From Ramicandelaber brevisporus (Eukaryota > Kickxellomycota > Ramicandelaberales > Ramicandelaberaceae): a DNA stretch of 15,589 nt. Numbering within the stretch: the first letter of the stretch is position 1; each line of letters begins with the position of its first letter. The notes under the pieces are model-generated. The model saw nothing but the letters and a program-made list of their open reading frames with translations. It did not search any database and was not told where the DNA came from. Both the position numbers and the translations under genes were made by a program. The DNA is taken from positions 2,451 to 18,039 of the forward strand of contig MU603148.1 of assembly GCA_025201865.1 (NCBI GenBank), written 5' to 3'. This document shows, piece after piece, positions 8,919-15,589 of the stretch.

Positions 8919-9421
8919 CTCAGCTTCTGGTGCCAAGAGCCCAGAATACTAGTAAAAACTTTGGAAACTGGAAGAAAGTCCGTGCGTGAAGTGACGACTG
9001 TCAAACTCAACAGAATGGTTGCACATATACGGACATAACAATCAGTGCTGAATCAGCGTTTGTGGCACCATCCCTTCCAATATCTCCGGTAGAATTGCCT
9101 AAAACTGGTTGTGGGGACTGCTATTCCAGCCCTCCCTCTCATCACAGTTTGACTCTGCTCATCAATACACGGCAATATTCCTTTCTTTTAAAGAGGGATG
9201 CACTTACATAAGTGCAGCGTGTTGGTCTTGGCAGAATCCCGCAGCCAACTCGGAGTATTATTTTTTCCACCGGGTGCCGACTTACCTCTCTGGTTCTCAT
9301 TCTCATTCTCACTCTCAATCATTATCACTGCGATGGGGGAGGGGGATCCTGACTTCCTCCTTGAAGGCGGCGCAGTAATAGTTAGCTAATGTATGACAAT
9401 CAAACGTGAGTGTGCTGAATA

Positions 9422-9498
9422 TACACGAACCCGGCCCGGTGAAATCGTTTTGGCCAGAGCTATCGGACGCGCTCAAGTTCGGCACAACAGTTTTTTTT
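9422..9498 (+). promoter_or_regulatory. Conserved promoter block upstream of second P450
   Basis: This is the counterpart of 6941-7016. The core GGCACAACAG followed by eight T residues is at 9481-9498, 332 bases before the ATG, and is preceded by CGCGCTCAAG and by CGGTGAAATCGTTTT. Its conservation stands out because most of the surrounding upstream sequence is not alignable by eye. Confidence 0.65.
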
Positions 9499-9812
9499 AT
9501 ACTATGACACGTTCTGTTCGAATAACAACAAAAAAGGATGCACACATCCTCACATCTGTACAGTTTTATTTTATACAAAAGAACTTCGACTATCCACAGC
9601 TGTAGCGTCGATCCGTTTACCACGTTGCACAAGCACAGCACCACTGCGTTTCCTCTGTATACATTCAAACACTCACTCGCACTCATTCGCACTCACTCAC
9701 ACACCCCCACTTGCGCACACACATTCTTTCTCTCTCTCTGTCTGTCAGTCTCCATTCTAACAGCTAACTTTTTTACCACCCAAAAAGTCACTCTTTTAAT
9801 TATATATTCCAA
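9499..9812 (+). promoter_or_regulatory. Pyrimidine-rich leader/promoter of second P450
   Basis: The stretch is C/T/A-rich and G-poor on the coding strand, with three CACTCA(C/T)TC(G/A) decamers at 9670-9699, CA runs and a TCTCTCTCTC tract near 9730-9738. It ends in TATATATTCCAA directly before the ATG. The same composition marks the first P450 leader, which suggests a shared type of core promoter and 5' UTR in this genome. Confidence 0.5.
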
Positions 9813-11444
9813 ATGTCGATTCTTGCCGCTGCGCACAACGCCACGGCTCCTGCACTGGCCACTGCTTTGAGCATCAAGAACCTGCTGCTGTCCAGCCCTC
9901 TTGGCCTCGTCGTCACCATTCTCTGCGGCTTCTACCTATGGATCCAATATCTCCTCACTCCGCCCAAGCACATTGCCAACATCCCCGTTTTACCGCTGTG
10001 GAAGTTTATCTGGGCTCAACTTCGCGGCTACGATTTCGACGAACAGATGGAGTTCTTTGCATCAAGCATCGGTGACACTGCCATGTTTCGTATATTCATC
10101 CTTGGCCGCTGGAACGTGAATGTCCGTACACCTGCTTTGGCTCAAAAATTACTTGCGAACCACAAGTCGGTAAACAAGGAGCCGCTGTTTGAGAAGCAGC
10201 CACACCTGCTGTTTTCGTATCTCCTTGGCAAGAACATTGTGACATTGCCGACAGGTGACGAATGGCGCGCGCATCGGCAGCTCGCGAATCCGCCGTTCAA
10301 ACGCTCATTCGATCTCACTATTTTTGGCAATTCAGCTCTCGAGCTGTTCAAAAACATAGAGCGCGACCAGGCGGCGTCTCCGGATGGTACCAAGACAGCA
10401 ATCCCGATGAACAGTTACATGCAGCAACTGACGCTGGACATGCTCGGCAAGGCACTGTTTGGCTACGACTTCCAGGCGCTCACTAAACCAGGTGGTGAGA
10501 TGGTGGCTCGTTACAACTCCATCGTTCGTCAGCTGTTCAACCCTCTGTACTTTGTCTTCCCATGGATGGAGAAGGTTTTCCCACGTCGCCAAGTTCGTAA
10601 AGACGCTGACAAGTTCATGGATGGTATCATGGAGGTGGTAACCCAGAAACGGGCCGAGCTGGACGAACTGCGTCTCCAGGGCAAGTTCGACGAAGCAGAG
10701 ACGCGCATGGACTTGATCCAGCATCTGATTCTCGGCACCGAGGACAAGGTTGATGCACAAGGAAATGTGGTCGAGAAGGCAGTTATGGACATGAAGACGC
10801 TGCGCGCCTCATTCTTTGTGTACACGCTTGCTGGTCATGACACCACGAGCAATGCGCTATCGTCAGCCCTGTTCCTGATCGCTAAGAACCCACATGTACA
10901 GGACAAGTTGCGTGCGGAAATCGAGGCTGTGCTTGGTGGCACGGAACTGGACACGATTCCAACTCACGAGGACCTGAAGCAGATGCCATACCTCTTTGCT
11001 GTCATCAAGGAGGTCACGCGTCTGTATCCACCGATCCCGCAAATTGGAAGCCGTATTCTCACAGAGGATATGGAGATGACTCCAGGTGTCGTCTTCCCGA
11101 AGGGTACTAACGTCGGTATCAATGTTCGTTTGATTCACAAGTCCAAGCATGTCTGGGGTCCAGATGCGCTCGAGTTCAAACCAGAGCGCTTCCTGGATGA
11201 CGATGGCACAACCTCGTCCAAGCTGGTTGCGTCGTCGTGGATTCCGTTTGGCGGTGGAGTGCGCCAGTGCCTTGGAATGGGAATGTCGTTGCTGGAACAG
11301 AAGGTGGTCCTGTCAATGATGCTGCGCCGCTACAAGCTGCACCTTCCGTCTCCGAGCACCAAGCCGAAGGTTAACATTCGTGGCTTCTTGGTCATCTCCA
11401 ACGCCGATATAATCTTTGAGCCTCGTTTCGCAACCAAGGCTTAA
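9813..11444 (+). CDS. Cytochrome P450 monooxygenase, tandem copy 2
   Basis: A 543-residue paralogue of the upstream P450, colinear without a single gap; about 91 of 543 residues differ by hand count (about 83% identity). It has the same anchor (about 30-48), W151/R155, AGHDTT 340-345, E400-R403, PERF 457-460 and Cys486 haem loop, so it should be active. Differences are concentrated in residues 1-140, 231-262 (F-G loop region) and 411-450, whereas 451-510 are identical. Several variable sites fall where substrate-recognition segments lie in P450s (B-C loop, F-G loop, R332A and I336V before the I-helix motif, N413S, I525F), so a shifted substrate preference is plausible but unproven. The start is ATG 9813, with A at -3. 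The gene is convergent with COQ11, with 105 bases between the two stops. Confidence 0.97.
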   Translation: MSILAAAHNATAPALATALSIKNLLLSSPLGLVVTILCGFYLWIQYLLTPPKHIANIPVLPLWKFIWAQLRGYDFDEQMEFFASSIGDTAMFRIFILGRWNVNVRTPALAQKLLANHKSVNKEPLFEKQPHLLFSYLLGKNIVTLPTGDEWRAHRQLANPPFKRSFDLTIFGNSALELFKNIERDQAASPDGTKTAIPMNSYMQQLTLDMLGKALFGYDFQALTKPGGEMVARYNSIVRQLFNPLYFVFPWMEKVFPRRQVRKDADKFMDGIMEVVTQKRAELDELRLQGKFDEAETRMDLIQHLILGTEDKVDAQGNVVEKAVMDMKTLRASFFVYTLAGHDTTSNALSSALFLIAKNPHVQDKLRAEIEAVLGGTELDTIPTHEDLKQMPYLFAVIKEVTRLYPPIPQIGSRILTEDMEMTPGVVFPKGTNVGINVRLIHKSKHVWGPDALEFKPERFLDDDGTTSSKLVASSWIPFGGGVRQCLGMGMSLLEQKVVLSMMLRRYKLHLPSPSTKPKVNIRGFLVISNADIIFEPRFATKA

Positions 11445-11492
11445 TTGTGCAACCACTCATACTCCCTTCATTGATTTGTTTACTTTCAAGTT

Positions 11493-11507
11493 TTAAAACC
11501 TCATTGT
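11493..11507 (+). promoter_or_regulatory. 3'-flank element shared by both P450 genes (copy 2)
   Basis: TTAAAACCTCATTGT lies 49 bases after the stop of copy 2 and matches 8904-8918. It also lies within the short convergent gap to COQ11, so transcripts of the two genes probably overlap here. Confidence 0.5.
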
Positions 11508-11549
11508 AGATTTCTATAACTATTTTATCTATACTTCTTTCTTTCGATC

Positions 11550-12473
11550 TTAACGAGAGGCAGCCGTTATCCGCAGGATATCATCAACCTCCAGTACATG
11601 CGGTGCATCAGGATCCGCAATCGCATTCAACGCTGCATCCGCAACCGTATCAATATGCAGCGGCGGCGTTGCTAGTTTAATCATTGCATCTCCCACCATT
11701 GTTCTACTGCCTACCAGCGCACCCAATGGCTTAAAAAGCAACGATCCCATCACTCCCATCGCACCGGCAAGCGGCACAGAAAATGGACGTGATTTTGAGA
11801 ACATGAAACCGGGTCTGAGGGACACTGTTCGAAGGTCAGGGTAGTCTTCACGGAGACGCTGTTCGGCCTCGCGCTTGGAGGAAATGTAGCCGTGAGGAAC
11901 TACAACGGGAAAGGCATCGGTTGCGGAAATGTAGACAAACGTGCGGACAGTGCCGGAATGAGCTGCAGTGCGAGCAACGGCCAGAGCAGTATCGCGATTA
12001 ACTCGGTTGTATGTAATCGTATCTTGCTCATGCTGTTGCTGTTGCTGTTGCTGCTGCTGTTGCTGTTGCTGCTGCTGGATTGACTGCTTATCAGATGATG
12101 GTTTGAGGGGATTGTGCTTGAGAGCTGAGCAGATGGCATCAAATGGAGTTGCAGCAGTGCCTCTAACAAATGGTTTGTAGTTGGCTTCGAGCAATGTTCC
12201 GACTGTGTGCACTACTGCAGAGCATCCAGCCAAATGAGACTGATACGTCTCTGGCCGCAAACTGTCACCCTGGACCCATTCCACCTCATCAGCCCAGTTG
12301 CTCTGCTGTAGTGCTTGTGGCGTTTGTGGTGCTTGTTGGAGTGCAGATGGCTTACCGCTGCGGGAGAGACTAGTCACGCGCCATCCGCGAAGTAAAGCGC
12401 GTTTGCAAACAGCCTGGCCGAGAAACCCGCTGCCACCGACCACAAAGAGTCGCTTCGTTGACTGTGCACTCAT
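11550..12473 (-). CDS. COQ11: COQ11-like atypical SDR, coenzyme Q biosynthesis accessory protein
   Basis: A 307-residue NAD(P)-binding Rossmann protein of the atypical short-chain dehydrogenase (NDUFA9-like) group, matching yeast Coq11 (YLR290C), a mitochondrial member of the coenzyme Q synthome. The nucleotide motif GGSGFLG is at 13-19 (GxxGxxG), SLSRSGKP at 35-42, VEWVQGDSLRPETY at 64-77, VVHTVGTLLE at 87-96, NPLK at 121-124, YISATDAFP at 181-189, the YxxxK pair Y196/K200 (GYISSKREAE), and RPGFMF at 220-225. A 15-Gln tract interrupts the segment between NPLK and TYN. The start is taken at ATG 12473 (A at -3); an in-frame basic extension of 20 codons reaches only a TTG directly after a stop. 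No typical long presequence is present, as in yeast. It is not fused to COQ10 in this window. It is convergent with the second P450 and divergent from the zinc-finger gene. Confidence 0.93.
   Translation of the reverse strand: MSAQSTKRLFVVGGSGFLGQAVCKRALLRGWRVTSLSRSGKPSALQQAPQTPQALQQSNWADEVEWVQGDSLRPETYQSHLAGCSAVVHTVGTLLEANYKPFVRGTAATPFDAICSALKHNPLKPSSDKQSIQQQQQQQQQQQQQQQHEQDTITYNRVNRDTALAVARTAAHSGTVRTFVYISATDAFPVVVPHGYISSKREAEQRLREDYPDLRTVSLRPGFMFSKSRPFSVPLAGAMGVMGSLLFKPLGALVGSRTMVGDAMIKLATPPLHIDTVADAALNAIADPDAPHVLEVDDILRITAASR
12033..12077 (-). repeat. 15-codon CAG/CAA polyglutamine tract in COQ11
   Basis: Fifteen consecutive Gln codons (residues 133-147), ten CAG and five CAA. They sit in the linker between the conserved NPLK segment and the TYN helix, where yeast Coq11 has only a few residues. 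Likely polymorphic in length. Confidence 0.93.
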
Positions 12474-12892
12474 CGTCCTGGTTACGTGTTTCGAGATTTG
12501 CTTGCTTGTTTTTTTTTTTCGCAAAGTGGGCAATTATTTTGAGTGCAACTATTACCACTACTGTTGGAATAGTCCTCGTTAAGTTTGGATGTCATTCCCT
12601 GGAGTTTGCCAATAGTTGACCAACATTAGCATTGTTACTACAGCTGATAACAGGTCGTATCTTTTGGCCGCGCAGTGGATGACTGTTGCTCACTATGAAG
12701 GTGTTTGTTACTGGATAACAGTGTGGATGGATGGAGTCGATTTGTCGATTTTATTCGCGTATTGTTTGCTTACAACGAAAGGAGGTGACTGGTTTGCTCT
12801 CTCTCAGATCTCAACTACTCGACTGAAGATTGACCACTACCAACAATAGCAACAGAACAAAGCAGCTGATCTACTCAGCCAGCCAGCCAGCC
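12474..12892. promoter_or_regulatory. Divergent intergenic promoter region of COQ11 and zinc-finger gene
   Basis: 419 bases separate the two divergent ATGs, so both promoters must lie here. Visible elements are a 10-T run next to the COQ11 side (12509-12519), a CTCTCTC stretch near 12798, and four AGCC units ending directly at the zinc-finger ATG (12877-12892). No clear TATA box was found for either gene. Confidence 0.55.
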
Positions 12893-14935
12893 ATGTCGAC
12901 CGTGAAGATCAAGACAGAGCCAACAATAACAGCAACAGCAGCAGCAGCAGTCAACGTGCAAGTCAAGCTCGAGCCGAGTCTCTCAACAGCTGATATCAAA
13001 CTCGAGCAGCACACTTCAGACATTGACACCAAAGTCGAGTCTGACTCGGAAGTTGACAGCGAAGAAAGTGAAGAAGGTGACATCAAATCAGAGAATGACG
13101 ATGACGACAGTGAAGACACTGACCTGGACCAAGAACCAGCTACTTCCAGTAATAAGAAACAGTTCATCTGCGAACATCCTGAATGTGGTCGAAGTTTCAA
13201 CTATTCCAGCGGTCTGAAAGTGCACCAACACGATCACAAACTCCAAATAGAGCTTTATATATACGGAAAGACTTACAATCTGACTCGGCAATCCTTAAAT
13301 GATCGATGGCCATGTCCTATCCCGGATTGTATAGCAAATTATAAAATAGTCGGCAGTATATGCAAACACATACGGATATCACATGGTAATACTCTGAAGC
13401 AGCAGCCTCTAACTCGAACGACACGGCCCAAGCGTCATTTATTTGATGTGGATAACTTTTATGTAAATGGAGTTCACTCTGGTTATCATATCACGACTGG
13501 GGTGTTTATTTGTCACGAATGCAAATTAGTGCCGGAATGTCTATTAACTCATTTACAACAGAGACATGGATATAATGCGAAGTCAATTGACAACTCTGCT
13601 CTACCAGACAGCGCAGCGAATGCAAATGTCGATCCCAATGGAAATCAGCATGCCAGTAACTCACATCTCGCATCAGCGATTAACCGGCCATATTTACACT
13701 ATCGTCGGGATATCGTTCAAGGCTGGCTCTGTATTTCATCTGGCTGCGGGTATTGTGGCCATACAGCTTATAATAAAACTCGTCACAACAGACAAGTTCA
13801 CCAAGCCGAACAATTATCGACAGTTCCTTCACTCGTACTGCGTCTGGAATACTCGAAAACACAGAGTTTGTACTTTCTCATTACTCGCATTGACCAAGCA
13901 AGTGGTGCTGTCGCAACAAGTTGTAACAGAGTGAATCGGTACAAACTCGACTACAGCAACAATGGATTGAATGCTCAAGATGAGAATGAAGATGATTCTA
14001 ACCACAATGAGACTACAGAGGCACCCAAGCAGAAGCAACAATGGAAATGTGAAAATCCTAATTGTGGACGCTTCTTCAGTTCATCTGATCAATTTAGCAG
14101 TCATCGACGTGAACACAAACTGGAAGCAATTATTAATGTACAAGGTACCACTTTCACTCTTAGACGTCTGTCTTTAGATGAACGCTGGCCATGTCCAGTT
14201 CCAGAATGTGAGACATCATGGAAAACAATTGATACTAATCGTAAACATATTCTAAATAATCATAGCACATCGCTGAAACAAAAGCGTGCTAACAGTGAGA
14301 ATGATGATGATAAACAGCAGCAGCCAGCTATCAAGAAGAGACAGCGTACCATTCAATATTCAAAGGTGGATGATTTTTATGTTAGTGGCAATAGATGTGG
14401 CTATCATAACACGACTGAATTATTCATATGTTACGAATGTAAAATGGTGCCAGAATGTCTGCTTACACACCTGCAACAGAAGCACGCATTTGATGAGAAG
14501 TCGATTGAAACTGCGGTTCTACCGGATAGTGCTAGAAATAGTGGAAGTGCCGATCCCAATGGAAACCAACATATCAACAACCCAAATATCGCATCAGCCA
14601 TTCGCGAACCAAGCCGATTTCAACATCAGGACATTGCTCAAGGATGGCTGTGTGTTGTATCTAATTGTGGCCATTGCTGTTCCACTAAAGACACTGGATA
14701 TCAGCACCAGCGCAGGGAGCATAGAGGCGAGCTGCTATCGACAGTTCCAGCACTCGTATTGCGCCTGCCTTATGCGAAAAAACTCACTTCATGCTTTTTC
14801 ATTAGTCGATTGGATACAGCCAATGACAGTGTAAAGTCAAACAAATCTACAAGTCAGTATAATAACAAGTGTGGTGAAGAAGATGGCGATGAATTAGAGC
14901 TGAGTGATATGGGTGATGAGGAGGATGCCAATTAG
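12893..14935 (+). CDS. Duplicated four-finger zinc-finger protein, OrsD-like, with acidic SUMO-motif N-terminus
   Basis: A 680-residue protein, probably nuclear and nucleic-acid binding. The start is ATG 12893; the frame extends 21 codons upstream but only to a TTG. Residues 1-90 are acidic and contain psi-K-x-E motifs. Module 1 has C93-x4-C98-x12-H111-x3-H115, C141-x4-C146-x12-H159-x4-H164, a compact C207-x2-C210-x9-H220-x4-H225, and C280-x4-C285-x12-H298-x4-H303. Module 2 repeats the order: C386/C391/H404/H408, C434/C439/H452/H457, C513/C516/H526/H531 and C587/C592/H605/H610. All ligands are kept. The compact finger (FICxECKxVPECLLTHLQQ) followed by a GWLC...CG.C finger resembles the fungal OrsD/DUF3505 (PF12013) arrangement; that is recall, not a search. 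Basic clusters RPKRH (178-182) and KKRQR (481-485) may be nuclear signals. The tail is acidic (EEDAN). Codons are more A/T-ending than in the P450s. It shares its promoter region with COQ11. Confidence 0.88.
   Translation: MSTVKIKTEPTITATAAAAVNVQVKLEPSLSTADIKLEQHTSDIDTKVESDSEVDSEESEEGDIKSENDDDDSEDTDLDQEPATSSNKKQFICEHPECGRSFNYSSGLKVHQHDHKLQIELYIYGKTYNLTRQSLNDRWPCPIPDCIANYKIVGSICKHIRISHGNTLKQQPLTRTTRPKRHLFDVDNFYVNGVHSGYHITTGVFICHECKLVPECLLTHLQQRHGYNAKSIDNSALPDSAANANVDPNGNQHASNSHLASAINRPYLHYRRDIVQGWLCISSGCGYCGHTAYNKTRHNRQVHQAEQLSTVPSLVLRLEYSKTQSLYFLITRIDQASGAVATSCNRVNRYKLDYSNNGLNAQDENEDDSNHNETTEAPKQKQQWKCENPNCGRFFSSSDQFSSHRREHKLEAIINVQGTTFTLRRLSLDERWPCPVPECETSWKTIDTNRKHILNNHSTSLKQKRANSENDDDKQQQPAIKKRQRTIQYSKVDDFYVSGNRCGYHNTTELFICYECKMVPECLLTHLQQKHAFDEKSIETAVLPDSARNSGSADPNGNQHINNPNIASAIREPSRFQHQDIAQGWLCVVSNCGHCCSTKDTGYQHQRREHRGELLSTVPALVLRLPYAKKLTSCFFISRLDTANDSVKSNKSTSQYNNKCGEEDGDELELSDMGDEEDAN
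13163..14815 (+). repeat. Internal duplication of the zinc-finger module
   Basis: Residues 91-333 (13163-13891) align over their length with residues 384-641 (14042-14815); the first cysteine repeats 293 residues later. Roughly half the residues match by eye, with strong blocks VPECLLTHLQQ, DPNGNQH, QGWLC and LSTVP(S/A)LVLRL. Some of these are also near-identical in nucleotides, such as GATCCCAATGGAAA and ATCGACAGTTCC. Confidence 0.88.
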
Positions 14936-15469
14936 CCAGGAAACAGCGACAGTACCCGTAGAACCTCAAATATCTCAATTTAACATGTTTAATATACCAC
15001 TACCATATGATCCTGATTGTGTGGATAATGATCACCACGATTGTCGTTTGCTGCACACAGTTCTTAGTCTCCTTCTTTTCACTTATTCCTTCACCTTTCA
15101 TACTTTTTTTTAATCATTAAGTCTAATTGTTCACAGCCAGTACTATAGCCTTACTTTTTGAAGGCATGTTGATCAAAATGCGCTTATTCATAACGGTTAT
15201 ATTATCATAAGCCACCAAAGTGGTGCTGAGTTTGATGAAAGCGATTGCAAGCTGAAGCGAGAAAATAAAAGTGCGGCAGAAGATGAAAAGGCTAATGCAG
15301 ATGATAAAAGATAATAAAAGTAAGTGCAATGCAGAAGAAAATGGAGTGCAGATGATGAAAGTGATGAAAGTGATGAAAGTGATGGCAAAAGTGCAAGATA
15401 AAAATGGAAATGAAAGAGTCAATGCAAAGTGAATTATGAAGTGTGAAATGGGACAAGGCTGCTCAGTGT
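14936..15469. other. Intergenic region between zinc-finger gene and right-end gene
   Basis: This holds the 3' flanks of two convergent genes. The left part is mixed with T-rich runs; from about 15225 the + strand becomes purine-rich with degenerate GATGAAA-type repeats. No gene is convincing. A Met-less acidic open frame lies at 15162-15314. Confidence 0.5.
15354..15384. repeat. 9-bp tandem repeat (GATGAAAGT, about 3.4 copies)
   Basis: Three perfect GATGAAAGT units at 15354-15380 and a partial fourth (GATG). They lie in the 3' flank of the minus-strand gene at the right end of the window, within a wider purine-rich degenerate repeat. Confidence 0.88.
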
Positions 15470-15589
15470 TTATTTCTTCTTGCCGCGAGAGGCGCTGCGG
15501 GCTGGAGCCTTGCTGGAGCTGGCAACCTTTGGGCTTGGCGAGCGGGTGCGAGTCTGCGGTGGCTTTGGAGATGGGCTACGGCTGCGCGA
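15470..15589 (-). CDS. 3' end of a gene with SR/SPSPK-rich basic C-terminus, partial
   Basis: The minus-strand frame from the window edge to the TAA at 15470-15472 encodes 39 residues: two SPSPK motifs within an Arg/Ser-rich stretch (RSRSPSPKP and RTRSPSPK), then Ser/Ala/Lys-rich sequence ending in GKKK. It is G/C-rich with C-ending codons, in sharp contrast to the A/T-rich flank beyond the stop, which supports real coding. Tails of this sort occur on chromatin proteins, SR-type RNA-binding proteins and some ER membrane enzymes, where a C-terminal KKxx-like signal may occur; the product cannot be named from this fragment. It is convergent with the zinc-finger gene. Confidence 0.65.
   Translation of the reverse strand, partial: SRSRSPSPKPPQTRTRSPSPKVASSSKAPARSASRGKKK

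Larger units (their letters stand above)
8842..9421 (+). other. Intergenic region between the P450 copies
   Basis: It begins with the 3' flank of copy 1, including a pentamer repeat (ATTCC x4, 8846-8865) just after the stop and the conserved TTAAAACCTCACTGT element at 8904-8918. Further right are TTCTCA hexamer repeats near 9294-9312 and no convincing reading frame. There is no canonical AATAAA close to the stop. Confidence 0.55.

Noticed and set aside
14904-15113. Frame +1 continuation past the zinc-finger stop with plausible-looking residues
   Set aside because: No splice or slippery site links it to the gene, and it ends in Phe/Ser/Leu from T-rich DNA; more likely 3' UTR.

Overview
The window looks like nuclear DNA of a fungus, probably an early-diverging (chytrid- or mucoromycete-like) lineage; I cannot name the species. 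The reasons are: eukaryotic single-gene transcription units on both strands with no operon packing; uninterrupted coding frames; homologues of CPSF160/CFT1 and of the ubiquinone-synthesis accessory protein COQ11; membrane-anchored microsomal-type P450s; an OrsD-like zinc-finger architecture that I know mainly from fungi; and CAG/CAA glutamine tracts inside otherwise conserved proteins.

Layout. (1) 1-933 (+): 3' end of a CFT1/CPSF160 mRNA 3'-processing gene, convergent with (2) 1230-2213 (-): a low-complexity Gly/Thr/Tyr/Ser-rich protein with a 27/30-bp minisatellite encoding GGTYTHGTT repeats. (3) 2214-7209: about 5 kb with no convincing gene. Much of its left part is strongly purine-rich on the + strand (pyrimidine-rich in the direction of the minus-strand gene) and holds a G-quadruplex motif, CA/TG tracts and a short-motif cluster. 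(4) 7210-8841 and 9813-11444 (+): two tandem, colinear, intronless 543-residue cytochrome P450s, about 83% identical by my hand count, with a shared promoter block and a shared 3'-flank element. (5) 11550-12473 (-): COQ11, convergent with the second P450 and divergent from (6) 12893-14935 (+): a 680-residue protein with eight zinc-finger-like motifs, built from a duplicated four-finger module behind an acidic N-terminus rich in SUMO-consensus motifs. (7) 15470-15589 (-): the last 39 codons of a gene with an SR/SPSPK-type basic tail.

These are mostly independent neighbours rather than one pathway: RNA 3' processing, an unknown low-complexity protein, a duplicated oxidative enzyme, mitochondrial coenzyme Q synthesis and a putative DNA-binding protein. 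The only functional unit I can argue for is the P450 pair, where coding-sequence mosaicism and conserved flanks point to tandem duplication followed by gene conversion and retained co-regulation. The most novel-looking gene is the duplicated zinc-finger protein. I see no CRISPR, tRNA, rRNA or intact mobile element. Start codons of four genes were moved to a true ATG, because longer in-frame readings begin at non-ATG codons or at an upstream ATG not supported by the paralogue.
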